A stretch of DNA of 13,217 nucleotides from Sulfurimonadaceae bacterium (GTDB lineage Bacteria; Campylobacterota; Campylobacteria; Campylobacterales; Sulfurimonadaceae). The notes below the pieces were generated by a model. The model did no database searches and was not told where the DNA came from. It worked only from the letters and a program-made list of their open reading frames with translations. Positions within the stretch are counted from its first letter, which is position 1. Every line of letters starts with the position of its first letter. Below, in pieces: positions 1 to 7,090 of the stretch. The stretch spans positions 1 to 13,217 of the forward strand of contig JAPHSI010000198.1 in the NCBI GenBank assembly GCA_026193155.1, read 5' to 3'. The position numbers were made by a program, and so were the translations under genes.

Positions 1-428
1 TATGCTTCATCAATAGCATTTTGGAGTATATCTTGAAACTGTTTGTACTCTCCGCGAATGTAGATGTAGGCATGTTTTGCTTTTATGGCTCGACAGGTTA
101 TTAAGATGCCCTCTATCAATAGATGCGGGTCTTTTGAGATTATCTGTCTGTCTTTAAAAGTCCCCGGTTCACTCTCATCACAATTTACTGCTAAAAAGCT
201 TGGTTTATCGCTCTCTAGTGGCATAAGTTCCCATTTATCACCGGCACTTGCACCGCCTCCGCCTTTTCCTCTGAGTCCGCTTTCTTTAATGATGTTTATA
301 ATCTCTAAAGGCTCTAATTCATAAGCACGTTTAAGTGCATCTGCATATACTCCGTTTGCTTTTGCAACTTCTATTTTAAAAGAGTCTTTTATTTCAAAAC
401 GTTTTGATACAAGTCTTGCATCTCTCAT
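1..428 (-). CDS. nuoF: NADH-quinone oxidoreductase subunit F, N-terminal part (gene continues past left edge)
   Basis: Complex I flavoprotein: binds FMN and NADH and passes electrons to the iron-sulfur chain on the cytoplasmic arm. I translated 142 residues from the ATG at 428; the frame stays open to base 3. The family signatures visible are the glycine-rich FMN loop at residues 51-66 (GLRGKGGGGASAGDKW), the N-x-DESEPGTFKDR nucleotide-binding motif at 82-94, and YIYIRGEY at 121-128. The start is fixed by an ATGA overlap with the nuoE stop, typical of translational coupling. The loop departs from the usual GRGGAGF(P/S)TGLKW: Phe is Ala and Thr is Ala, so nucleotide binding may differ. The [4Fe-4S] cysteines would lie in the missing C-terminal part. 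Identity is secure; cofactor behaviour is inference. Confidence 0.93.
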   Translation of the reverse strand, partial: MRDARLVSKRFEIKDSFKIEVAKANGVYADALKRAYELEPLEIINIIKESGLRGKGGGGASAGDKWELMPLESDKPSFLAVNCDESEPGTFKDRQIISKDPHLLIEGILITCRAIKAKHAYIYIRGEYKQFQDILQNAIDEA

Positions 429-862
429 GATAACTCCTCCAAAATCTCATCGACTTTAGTAGTTGTCAGTTCTTCGTAGTATATATCTTCTATTTGCATC
501 ACGGGAGATGTACCGCAAGAACCAAGACACTCAACATGCTCAATTTCTACATCTTTGGTTTTTAGATGTTCTAAAATCTCATCACTTCCACAAAGTTTAC
601 AAGATAGGGTTTTACAAACAGATACTAAAAGTTTCTTTGGCTTTTCAAGTTTAAACATGGTATAAAATGTAGCGACTCTGTAAACTTCCATAGGTGGGAT
701 TGAAGTTATTTTTGAGATTGCATCTATAGCATCCAAAGATATATATCCATCTTGATATTGTGCCATCCAAAGCAGAGGAAGATTCAGTGCCTCTAAAGAA
801 GGGTAGCGTTTTTTTAACTCTTCTATCTTTACAAGATTCTCGGAAGAAAAAGAAAATTTCAT
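425..862 (-). CDS. nuoE: NADH-quinone oxidoreductase subunit E, [2Fe-2S] thioredoxin-like
   Basis: The 24-kDa-type subunit of the NADH input module, which carries the N1a [2Fe-2S] cluster beside NuoF. The protein is 145 residues. The four expected ligands are present as Cys83 and Cys88 (CKTLSC) and Cys112 and Cys116 (CLGSC); an extra Cys91 follows the first pair. The N-terminal helical part contains the typical region around residues 56-70 (PPMEVYRVATFYTMF). An in-frame ATG at 919 would add 19 residues, but I reject it: those residues translate the intergenic spacer, while the ATG at 862 has an AAGGA ribosome site seven bases upstream. The stop overlaps the nuoF start. NuoE and NuoF are absent from the complex I of Campylobacter and Helicobacter, so their presence here is informative. 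Confidence 0.93.
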   Translation of the reverse strand: MKFSFSSENLVKIEELKKRYPSLEALNLPLLWMAQYQDGYISLDAIDAISKITSIPPMEVYRVATFYTMFKLEKPKKLLVSVCKTLSCKLCGSDEILEHLKTKDVEIEHVECLGSCGTSPVMQIEDIYYEELTTTKVDEILEELS

Positions 863-965
863 GAAAATATCCTTAAAGTGCGGCTTACTGCACGTGGGCT
901 TTCTGCCGAAGAAAACCAAGCGTTAGCGTAGTAAAATGGACTTTGTTCATTTTGCGTATAAATAG
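863..965 (-). other. 103-nt spacer inside the nuo operon, hairpin-forming, possible dispersed element
   Basis: All other visible nu-operon junctions overlap, yet 103 noncoding bases separate the nuoCD stop from the nuoE start. The spacer has locally higher GC than its surroundings. It contains a hairpin with arms at 933-938 and 948-953 (AAAATG / CATTTT, nine-base loop). It also has CGGC/GCCG arms at 881-884 and 905-908 around a CACGTG palindrome at 891-896. No T-tract follows, so it is not a convincing terminator. It could be an inserted repeat or an RNA processing site that sets the nuoCD:nuoE ratio; neither is shown by this window alone. Confidence 0.4.
870..874 (-). promoter_or_regulatory. 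Ribosome binding site deciding the nuoE start
   Basis: Read on the minus strand this is AAGGA, with a seven-base spacer to the ATG at 862. No comparable site precedes the upstream in-frame ATG at 919, so the shorter NuoE is preferred. Confidence 0.7.
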
Positions 966-2591
966 TCACCGGTCCATCTCCCCTGCAATAATATTTAAAC
1001 TTCCAAGTGTAAGTATGGCATCTGCAACTTGATAATCTTGGATTATTTCAGGGTATGAAGCCATATGGTAAAACGAGGGTGGTCTTACTTTTACTTTATA
1101 CGGAGTTCCGCTTCCGTCACTCACTATGTAAAACCCAAGCTCGCCGTTTGCAGCCTCATAAGCCCCGTAGTATTCACCTGTAGGGACTTTAACACCGTCA
1201 ATTGTTAACATAAACTGATTCATCATACCTTCAATTGAGCCGTAAACACAACTTTTTGGAGGCAGGATAATGCTTCTGTCATCTACACAGATATTTCCGT
1301 TAGGAAGTTCTTTTGAGGCTTGTTTGATTATACGCATAGACTGGTTTATCTCCTCAAGTCTGACCATCATCCTATCGTAGGTATCGCCGACACTTCCGAC
1401 TACCATGTCAAAATCAAAGCTGTCGTAAAAATCATAAGGTTTTGCAAAACGCAGATCATATGCTACACCGCTAGCTCTTAGATTTGGTCCGCTCCAACCG
1501 TAACTAATTGCATCTTCGGCACTTACGGGTGAAATATCTTGGAGTCTGTCATTAAAGATGCGGTTATGCTCTATCATCTTTTTGGACTCGCTTATACCAT
1601 AGTCAATCTTTTTAAGTACATCTTCGAGATCATCCTGCCACCCATCATACAAATCATGTGTCATTCCGCCGATGCGCATAAAAGAGTTGGTAAGGCGTGC
1701 ACCCGTTAGTTTTGATAAAAAGTCATATGCATCGTTGCGGGGGTTAAAAAAGTACCAGTAGTTTGTCTGCCCGCCCATATCAAGCAGACCTGCCGCTAGA
1801 CATACAAGATGATCTATTGCACGGGATAACTCAGATAATATGACACGTATAAATACTCCACGCTCAGGAAGAGTGACTCCAAGCATATCCTCGACTGTTT
1901 TTGAAAAAGCTATGTTGTTCATAAGGGCTGAACAGTAGTTAAGTCTATCTGTATATGGAATTATTTGATTATATGTATGGTTTTCACAACTCTTTTCAAA
2001 TCCGCGATGCAAATAACCTATCTCGCTGACTCCTGCTACTATCTTTTCTCCATCTAGTGCCGCTAAACTTCTGATTGTTCCATGAGTTGCAGGGTGTGAT
2101 GGTCCGATATTTACCACCATCAAATCATCCTCATCCATATCAAGATTTTTTGCATCTAAAGCAGGCTTTAGTTCATCCATCATATCTTGAGCTTTTGTGC
2201 AATAATGAGCATCTCTAATGTCATAATCTTTTCTTAAAGGATGCCCTATGAATTCTTCATGGTTTAGTATACGTTTGAGCATAGGATGGTCTATAAAATT
2301 TATACCGTATTGGTCATATACTTCACGCTCAGCCCAAGAAGCAGACTTAAACAGCTTACTTATACTTGTAACACCAATATTTTCATCTTTTACATAAACT
2401 TTTATAGTTTTTATATCTTTAAACTCGGCATGTCTAAGTATATATATCAGTTCAAACCTACTAGGTGCTTTGGACTTTCTTGTTAGATTATCAACAGCAG
2501 TTATATCTAGTAAAAGAGTAAAACCCTTGTTATCTCTGGCATCTAAGATAGTATTGTATAGATTATCTGCTTCTACTATCTCAAACGTCAT
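966..2591 (-). CDS. nuoCD: Fused NADH-quinone oxidoreductase subunit C/D
   Basis: A 541-residue fusion of the 30-kDa NuoC and 49-kDa NuoD subunits, which form the peripheral arm next to the quinone site. Residues 1 to about 130 are NuoC, with WAEREVYDQYGINFIDHP at 86-103 followed by LKRIL and HPLRKDY. A short acidic linker (about 135-157) leads into NuoD. NuoD starts near 158 with NIGPSHPATHG (161-171), whose last His is the expected quinone-site His, then GYLHRGFEK (192-200) and the PYTDRLNY segment (212-219), and ends with the conserved LGSLNIIAGEMDR. The ATG at 2591 overlaps the nuoB stop by 11 bases and has AAGGG eight bases upstream. Both domains look intact. Campylobacter and Helicobacter have separate nuoC and nuoD; fusion is the E. 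coli arrangement. Confidence 0.95.
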   Translation of the reverse strand: MTFEIVEADNLYNTILDARDNKGFTLLLDITAVDNLTRKSKAPSRFELIYILRHAEFKDIKTIKVYVKDENIGVTSISKLFKSASWAEREVYDQYGINFIDHPMLKRILNHEEFIGHPLRKDYDIRDAHYCTKAQDMMDELKPALDAKNLDMDEDDLMVVNIGPSHPATHGTIRSLAALDGEKIVAGVSEIGYLHRGFEKSCENHTYNQIIPYTDRLNYCSALMNNIAFSKTVEDMLGVTLPERGVFIRVILSELSRAIDHLVCLAAGLLDMGGQTNYWYFFNPRNDAYDFLSKLTGARLTNSFMRIGGMTHDLYDGWQDDLEDVLKKIDYGISESKKMIEHNRIFNDRLQDISPVSAEDAISYGWSGPNLRASGVAYDLRFAKPYDFYDSFDFDMVVGSVGDTYDRMMVRLEEINQSMRIIKQASKELPNGNICVDDRSIILPPKSCVYGSIEGMMNQFMLTIDGVKVPTGEYYGAYEAANGELGFYIVSDGSGTPYKVKVRPPSFYHMASYPEIIQDYQVADAILTLGSLNIIAGEMDR

Positions 2592-3099
2592 CTAGTTTAC
2601 CCTTATAATCTGTATGTTTAACACTAAAACTCTTTTCCCTTTTTAGTTTTCTTTGAATATCAAGCACTGCATCTATAAGTGCTTCGGGACGAGGTGGACA
2701 ACCTGCTACATATACATCAACAGGTACAATCTCATCTATACCTTGAAGTGTTGTGTAGTTATCGTAAAATCCACCCGTAGATGCACATGCCCCCATGGCT
2801 ATTACCCATTTAGGCTCTGGCATCTGATCGTATATCTGTTTAAGTATAGGGGCTTGTTTATGACTCACCGTACCAGCTACTACAAGCAGGTCGGCATGAC
2901 GAGGTGAGAAGCGAAGCACTTCTGATCCAAAACGGCTTATATCATAGCGACTCGCAGCCGTAGCCATAAACTCAATAGCACAACATGCAGTTCCAAACAC
3001 AAAAGGCCATAAAGAAGCTTCACGTCCCCAGTTTACAACTGCATCTAACTTTGTTGTAACTACTGCTTCATCTAAAAGATGTGTATTACTTAAATCCAT
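2581..3099 (-). CDS. nuoB: NADH-quinone oxidoreductase subunit B
   Basis: This subunit (PSST/20 kDa type, 172 residues) holds the terminal [4Fe-4S] cluster N2 that reduces quinone. All four ligands are visible: the adjacent Cys39-Cys40 (FGTACCAIEFM), Cys105 (MGACASTGG) and Cys134 (VAGCPPRPEA). The conserved RYDISRFGSEVLRFSPR and YDQMPEPKWVIAMG blocks are also present. The usual T-x-K-M-A-P block reads SHKQAP (79-84), a mild deviation. The start overlaps the end of nuoA by 10 bases and is preceded by AAAGG; the stop overlaps the nuoCD start. Length and motif order are complete for the family. Confidence 0.96.
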   Translation of the reverse strand: MDLSNTHLLDEAVVTTKLDAVVNWGREASLWPFVFGTACCAIEFMATAASRYDISRFGSEVLRFSPRHADLLVVAGTVSHKQAPILKQIYDQMPEPKWVIAMGACASTGGFYDNYTTLQGIDEIVPVDVYVAGCPPRPEALIDAVLDIQRKLKREKSFSVKHTDYKGKLDDV

Positions 3100-3449
3100 T
3101 TTAATACCTTTGATTTATAAACATACACAAGTCCACCTATCAGCAAACCTATAAACACAAACATCTCAATGATTCCAAACATTCCCAGCTCTCTTAGGTT
3201 TAACGCCCATGGAAACATAAACAATATTTCAACGTCAAATATTAAAAAGACTATTCCCAGTAAAAAAAACTTTACGTTAAATCTATCAAAACTATCTTTA
3301 TGGGTATCTCTTATTCCACCCTCAAAAGGTTCATTTTTACGTTTGTTGTCACTGTGAGTTCCAAGGTATTTGGTAAAATGAAATAGAAGAGGCAGTAAGA
3401 TTACCAAGACTGCTACCATTAAAGAAGATAAAACGAGATTGCTCTGCAT
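3090..3449 (-). CDS. nuoA: NADH-quinone oxidoreductase subunit A
   Basis: A membrane subunit near the quinone channel, 119 residues with three predicted helices (about 5-27, 59-81 and 90-112). The loop between helices 1 and 2 has EPFEGGIRD (40-48), equivalent to PFESGID of E. coli NuoA; the Cys found in many other NuoA proteins (PYECG) is absent. Conserved acidic residues are visible in helix 2 (FDVE, 71-74) and helix 3 (Glu95), and the C-terminus GGLVYVYKSKVLKW also resembles the E. coli protein. First gene of the leftward nuo operon, transcribed away from frdC. An AAAAAAGG stretch lies about 11 bases upstream of the ATG, a rather distant ribosome site. Confidence 0.95.
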   Translation of the reverse strand: MQSNLVLSSLMVAVLVILLPLLFHFTKYLGTHSDNKRKNEPFEGGIRDTHKDSFDRFNVKFFLLGIVFLIFDVEILFMFPWALNLRELGMFGIIEMFVFIGLLIGGLVYVYKSKVLKWI

Positions 3450-3474
3450 TAACTAAATAACCTTTTTTGAGTGT

Positions 3475-3483
3475 ATCTTAGCA
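3475..3483 (-). promoter_or_regulatory. Candidate nuo operon promoter (extended -10)
   Basis: Minus-strand TGCTAAGAT resembles an extended -10 box (TGn followed by a 4/6 match to TATAAT), about 25 bases upstream of the nuoA ATG. No TTGACA-like -35 is seen, but Campylobacterota sigma-70 promoters usually lack one and use T-rich upstream DNA. The resulting leader would be roughly 20 nt. Confidence 0.35.
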
Positions 3484-3562
3484 TATTGTGGTATATTTTT
3501 TGTTACATAGTGCTTAAAGTTTAAAAAGATTTAATTTTGTTTTTTTTATAAGGATATTATTG

Positions 3563-3568
3563 TAGAAT
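3563..3568 (+). promoter_or_regulatory. Candidate frdCAB promoter -10
   Basis: TAGAAT (5/6 match to TATAAT) lies 27 bases before the frdC ATG, downstream of a long T-rich run (3531-3548) as is usual in Campylobacterota promoters. The shared 146-nt region 3450-3595 drives nuo leftward and frd rightward. I saw no clear operator palindrome in it. A GGAG ribosome site lies at 3585-3588. Confidence 0.35.
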
Positions 3569-3595
3569 TACAAAATATTTTACTGGAGAATTTTT

Positions 3596-4330
3596 ATGAA
3601 GCAAGAGAAGCTAGATAAGACACCGGCAAGGCTTGATTTTACTCAAAGTATCACAGGTTTAATCCTAGCAATATTCATAATGGGGCATATACTTTTTGAA
3701 GCATCTATCCTTATAAGTAAAGAGATGATGTACAAAGTAACCATTATGTTTGAGGGATATTATTTTTTTGGTGAAACTTACCCCGGGATTATCTCTTTTT
3801 TAGCTGGATTTATTTTTGTTATTTTTATTGTTCATGCAGGTATAGCACTTAGAAAATTTCCGGATAACTACAGACAGCACATGGCTATGAAAAGACATAC
3901 TCTTGGTATGAAACATGAAGATACTTATCTTTGGATTATTCAACTCTCAACAGGCTTTTTAATGTTTTTTATAGGCAGTGTGCATCTGTATATGATGATA
4001 GCAGAACCATCAGATATAGGTCCATATGCATCTTCATACCGTGTAGTGCATGAGATGTTGGCACCGCTTTATTTTTTACTTTTAATCTCGGTAATAACTC
4101 ACGCTTTTATAGGACTTTACAGACTTGCCCTAAAGTGGGGATTTATGGAGGGCAAAAATACTAAAGTATCACGAGCGAGATATAAGCTTTTAATGAGAGT
4201 TTTTATAGTAGTTTATATTTTGGTTGGGCTGGCTTCTTTGGCAAAATATATTAGTATCGGGCTTGAACACGATTATAGTGCCGGAGTTAAAAAATATGAA
4301 AGTCAAACTATTAAGATGGAGAACCACTAA
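3596..4330 (+). CDS. frdC: Fumarate reductase / succinate:quinone oxidoreductase dihaem cytochrome b subunit
   Basis: A 244-residue membrane anchor with five hydrophobic helices, carrying two haem b groups and the menaquinone site. The four axial His are His31, His80, His130 and His169. Their spacing (49, 50, 39) is identical to His44/93/143/182 of Wolinella succinogenes FrdC. Shared blocks include KFPDNYRQH, LGSVHLY-like IGSVHLY (126-132) and GLYRLALKWG (173-182). Glu53 corresponds to Wolinella Glu66 at the menaquinol oxidation site. The position of Wolinella Glu180, two residues before the last haem His, is Ile167 here, so the key E-pathway carboxylate is missing. The gene overlaps frdA by one base (TAATG). 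Direction of catalysis (succinate oxidation or fumarate reduction) cannot be fixed from sequence. Confidence 0.94.
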   Translation: MKQEKLDKTPARLDFTQSITGLILAIFIMGHILFEASILISKEMMYKVTIMFEGYYFFGETYPGIISFLAGFIFVIFIVHAGIALRKFPDNYRQHMAMKRHTLGMKHEDTYLWIIQLSTGFLMFFIGSVHLYMMIAEPSDIGPYASSYRVVHEMLAPLYFLLLISVITHAFIGLYRLALKWGFMEGKNTKVSRARYKLLMRVFIVVYILVGLASLAKYISIGLEHDYSAGVKKYESQTIKMENH

Positions 4331-6327
4331 TGAAAGTTATATATACTGATGTTTTAATTATAGGTGGTGGTTTAGCAGGTCTTCGTGTAGCTACAGGTGT
4401 TAAAGAACGAGGTCATGAAGCGGTAGTGCTTTCACTTGTACCGCCTAAACGTTCTCACTCTGCAGCCGCACAAGGTGGAATGCAGGCATCTCTTGCAAAT
4501 TCTGCAATGGGTGAGGGTGATAATGAAGATGTTCACTTTGAAGATACAATAAAGGGTAGTGACTGGGGAGCTGACCAGAGAGTTGCCCGTATGTTTACCC
4601 ACTGTGCACCAAAGGCTATACGAGAACTTGCACATTGGGGTGTGCCTTGGAGCAGGGTAAAAAGAGGAGATCATCAGTCAATTATCAATGCCCAAAAGGT
4701 AACTATTAGTGAAAAAGATGAAGCTCACGGGCTTATAACTGCTCGTGACTTTGGAGGTACTAAAAAGTGGCGTACATGTTATACGTCTGATGGAACAGGT
4801 CATTCGATGCTTTATGCAATGGACAATAAAGCTCATGAAGACAGAGTTGAGATACATGAAAGACTTGAAGCTATGGCTTTAATACATGAAAATGGAAGAT
4901 GCTACGGTGCAGTAGCAAGAAACTTGATGAGCGGGGAATTAGTCGCTTATGTATCTAAAGCTACAACTATTGCTACAGGCGGATATGGTCGTATATATGA
5001 GGTCTCAACAAATGCTATTATCTGTCAGGGAACGGGTCAGGCACTGGCGTTAGAGAGTGGAGTGGCAACTTTGGGAAATATGGAAGCCATTCAGTTTCAC
5101 CCAACTGCAATAGTACCTGTCGGAATCTTGACTACCGAGGGTTGTCGCGGTGACGGCGGTCTTCTTTTAGATAAAGACGGTTATAGATTTATGCCTGACT
5201 ATGAGCCTGATAAAAAAGAACTTGCATCTCGTGATGTTGTAAGTCGCCGTATGACTGAGCATATGCGTAAAGGCAAAGGTGTAAAAAGTCGTTACGGTGA
5301 TCATCTCTGGTTGGATATAACAATTTTAGGTCGTGAACATATAGAAAAAAATCTTCGTGAAGTTAAAGAGATATGTGAGAACTTTTTGGGGATAGATCCC
5401 GCAGAAGAGTGGATACCTGTACGTCCTACTCAACATTACTCAATGGGTGGAATACGTACAAAACACACGGGAGAATCTCAAACACTAAAAGGTCTGTACT
5501 CTTGCGGTGAAGCGGCTTGTTGGGATATGCACGGTTTTAACAGACTTGGCGGAAACTCGGTAAGTGAGACAGTAGTATCGGGAATGCTCGTAGCTGAATA
5601 TATTTCAGACTTTTTAGATTCATCAGACAGCGATATAACCATCCATACTAAAAATGTTGAAAAGTTTGTAAAAACAGAACAGGCAAAACTAGACAAACTT
5701 TTAGAAAATGAAGGTGGAGAAGATGCTTATGTGCTTCGTCGTCGTATGGAAAAGATAATGATGGAAAAAGTCGGTATCTTTAGAAACGGAAAAGATTTAA
5801 AAGAAGCAGTTGATGAGTTAGAAGAACTTTTAAAAAGAAGTAAAAACATAGATGTCTTTCGCTCAAAAAGCCGTGCGGCAAACCCTGCACTTGTAAATGC
5901 ATATAGAACTCAAAAAATGATAAGGGTAGCCCTTACCGTTGCAATGGGAGCGTACTTAAGAGAGGAGAGCCGCGGAGCACATTCACGTGAAGATTTTCCT
6001 GAGAGAAACGATGAAAAATGGCTAAAGCGTACTATCACCTCATGGCCGGATACTGAACAGACACTTCCTACCGTTACATATGAAGATATAGATATATCTG
6101 AGATGGAACTGCCACCTGGTTTTAGAGGATACGGTAAAGATATGACTATCCATAATTCTGCTACAAAAGAGGCTCAAGAAAAGGTTGATTCTATTAAAGC
6201 CAAGATGGAAGCTGAAGGAAAAGACAGATTTGAGATTCAAGAGGCTCTAATGCCTTTTAAAGATATACTTCCTAAAAAGTATCAAGGTAAAAATGAGAGA
6301 TTAACAGAAAGGTTGGAAAATGAGTAA
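4330..6327 (+). CDS. frdA: Fumarate reductase / succinate dehydrogenase flavoprotein subunit
   Basis: The catalytic subunit that interconverts fumarate and succinate, 665 residues, slightly longer than the Wolinella protein. The N-terminal dinucleotide fold has GGGLAGLRVA at 12-21. The covalent FAD attachment His is His43 in RSHSAAAQGG, the same number as in Wolinella. Active-site residues visible are His257 (QFHPTA), Thr269-Glu270, the proton-donor Arg301 (ASRDVVSRR), His369 (TQHYSMGG) and Arg405 (FNRLGGNS). The C-terminal region has ALVNAYRTQ and a conserved capping end (SRGAHSREDFPERND). The gene order C-A-B is that of the Wolinella-type enzyme. Its last eight bases overlap frdB. The tail from about 600 on is rich in Lys and Glu and carries no motif I recognise. 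Confidence 0.96.
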   Translation: MKVIYTDVLIIGGGLAGLRVATGVKERGHEAVVLSLVPPKRSHSAAAQGGMQASLANSAMGEGDNEDVHFEDTIKGSDWGADQRVARMFTHCAPKAIRELAHWGVPWSRVKRGDHQSIINAQKVTISEKDEAHGLITARDFGGTKKWRTCYTSDGTGHSMLYAMDNKAHEDRVEIHERLEAMALIHENGRCYGAVARNLMSGELVAYVSKATTIATGGYGRIYEVSTNAIICQGTGQALALESGVATLGNMEAIQFHPTAIVPVGILTTEGCRGDGGLLLDKDGYRFMPDYEPDKKELASRDVVSRRMTEHMRKGKGVKSRYGDHLWLDITILGREHIEKNLREVKEICENFLGIDPAEEWIPVRPTQHYSMGGIRTKHTGESQTLKGLYSCGEAACWDMHGFNRLGGNSVSETVVSGMLVAEYISDFLDSSDSDITIHTKNVEKFVKTEQAKLDKLLENEGGEDAYVLRRRMEKIMMEKVGIFRNGKDLKEAVDELEELLKRSKNIDVFRSKSRAANPALVNAYRTQKMIRVALTVAMGAYLREESRGAHSREDFPERNDEKWLKRTITSWPDTEQTLPTVTYEDIDISEMELPPGFRGYGKDMTIHNSATKEAQEKVDSIKAKMEAEGKDRFEIQEALMPFKDILPKKYQGKNERLTERLENE

Positions 6328-7063
6328 AGATAAAGCTCCAAGAATTTTAAAGATAGATATACTTAGATTTGATCCACATGATCCTGAAGATTTTCCAAGC
6401 ATGGAGCGTTTTGAGATAGAAGAGTCTCATGGAATGACGCTTTTTATAGCCCTAAACGATATTCGTGAGCATCATGATAACTCTCTAAAATATGACTTTG
6501 TTTGTCGTGCAGGTATATGCGGGTCTTGTTCTATGCTTGTAAACGGTCGTCCTACTTTAGCTTGTCGTACACTTACTTCGAAACTTGATGAACACATCAC
6601 ATTAGCACCGCTTCCATTATTTGAGCTGATTGGTGATTTATCCGTTTATACAGGTAAGTGGATGCGTGGTTTAAATGAGAAATTAGAGACTTGGATACAT
6701 GATAAAGAAAATGAATTGAATGTTGATAAGCTAGAAGAAAAAATGGAACCTGAATTAGCAGATGAGATTTATGAGTTAGATAGATGTGTGGAATGTGGTT
6801 GTTGTGTGGCAGGTTGTGGTACAATACAGATGAGACCATACTTTAAAGGGGCAGTGGGATTAAATAAGATTGCACGTTATCACTTAGACCCAAGGGATAA
6901 AAGAAGTGATGAAGAGTATTACGAGTTAATAGGAAATGAAGATGGTGTGTTTGGTTGTATGACGCTTTTAGGATGCGAAGATGTATGTCCTAAAGATTTA
7001 CCATTACAGAGTAAAATAGCATACCTAAGACGAATGATGTTAAAAACAGCAGTTAAAAACTAA
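6320..7063 (+). CDS. frdB: Fumarate reductase / succinate dehydrogenase iron-sulfur subunit
   Basis: Electron-transfer subunit between FrdA flavin and FrdC haems, 247 residues. All three clusters have full ligand sets, offset by exactly five from Wolinella FrdB. The [2Fe-2S] ligands are Cys62, Cys67, Cys70 and Cys82; the [4Fe-4S] ligands are Cys156, Cys159, Cys162 and Cys223; the [3Fe-4S] ligands are Cys166, Cys213 and Cys219. An extra Cys161 lies in the CVECGCCVAGC block. The N-terminal half is a ferredoxin fold and the C-terminal half a bacterial-ferredoxin fold. The ATG lies inside the last codons of frdA, implying coupled translation. No terminator is evident before the next gene 27 nt downstream. 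Confidence 0.96.
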   Translation: MSKDKAPRILKIDILRFDPHDPEDFPSMERFEIEESHGMTLFIALNDIREHHDNSLKYDFVCRAGICGSCSMLVNGRPTLACRTLTSKLDEHITLAPLPLFELIGDLSVYTGKWMRGLNEKLETWIHDKENELNVDKLEEKMEPELADEIYELDRCVECGCCVAGCGTIQMRPYFKGAVGLNKIARYHLDPRDKRSDEEYYELIGNEDGVFGCMTLLGCEDVCPKDLPLQSKIAYLRRMMLKTAVKN

Positions 7064-7090
7064 ACAAATATATATAAAGGGTAAGAGTCA

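Noticed and set aside
85..324. Plus-strand ORF opposite nuoF
   Set aside because: Antisense shadow: the minus strand carries clear NuoF motifs over the same bases.
863..919. N-terminal extension of NuoE starting at the ATG at 919
   Set aside because: The extra 19 residues translate intergenic spacer and lack a ribosome site, whereas the ATG at 862 has AAGGA at proper distance and gives a normal NuoE.
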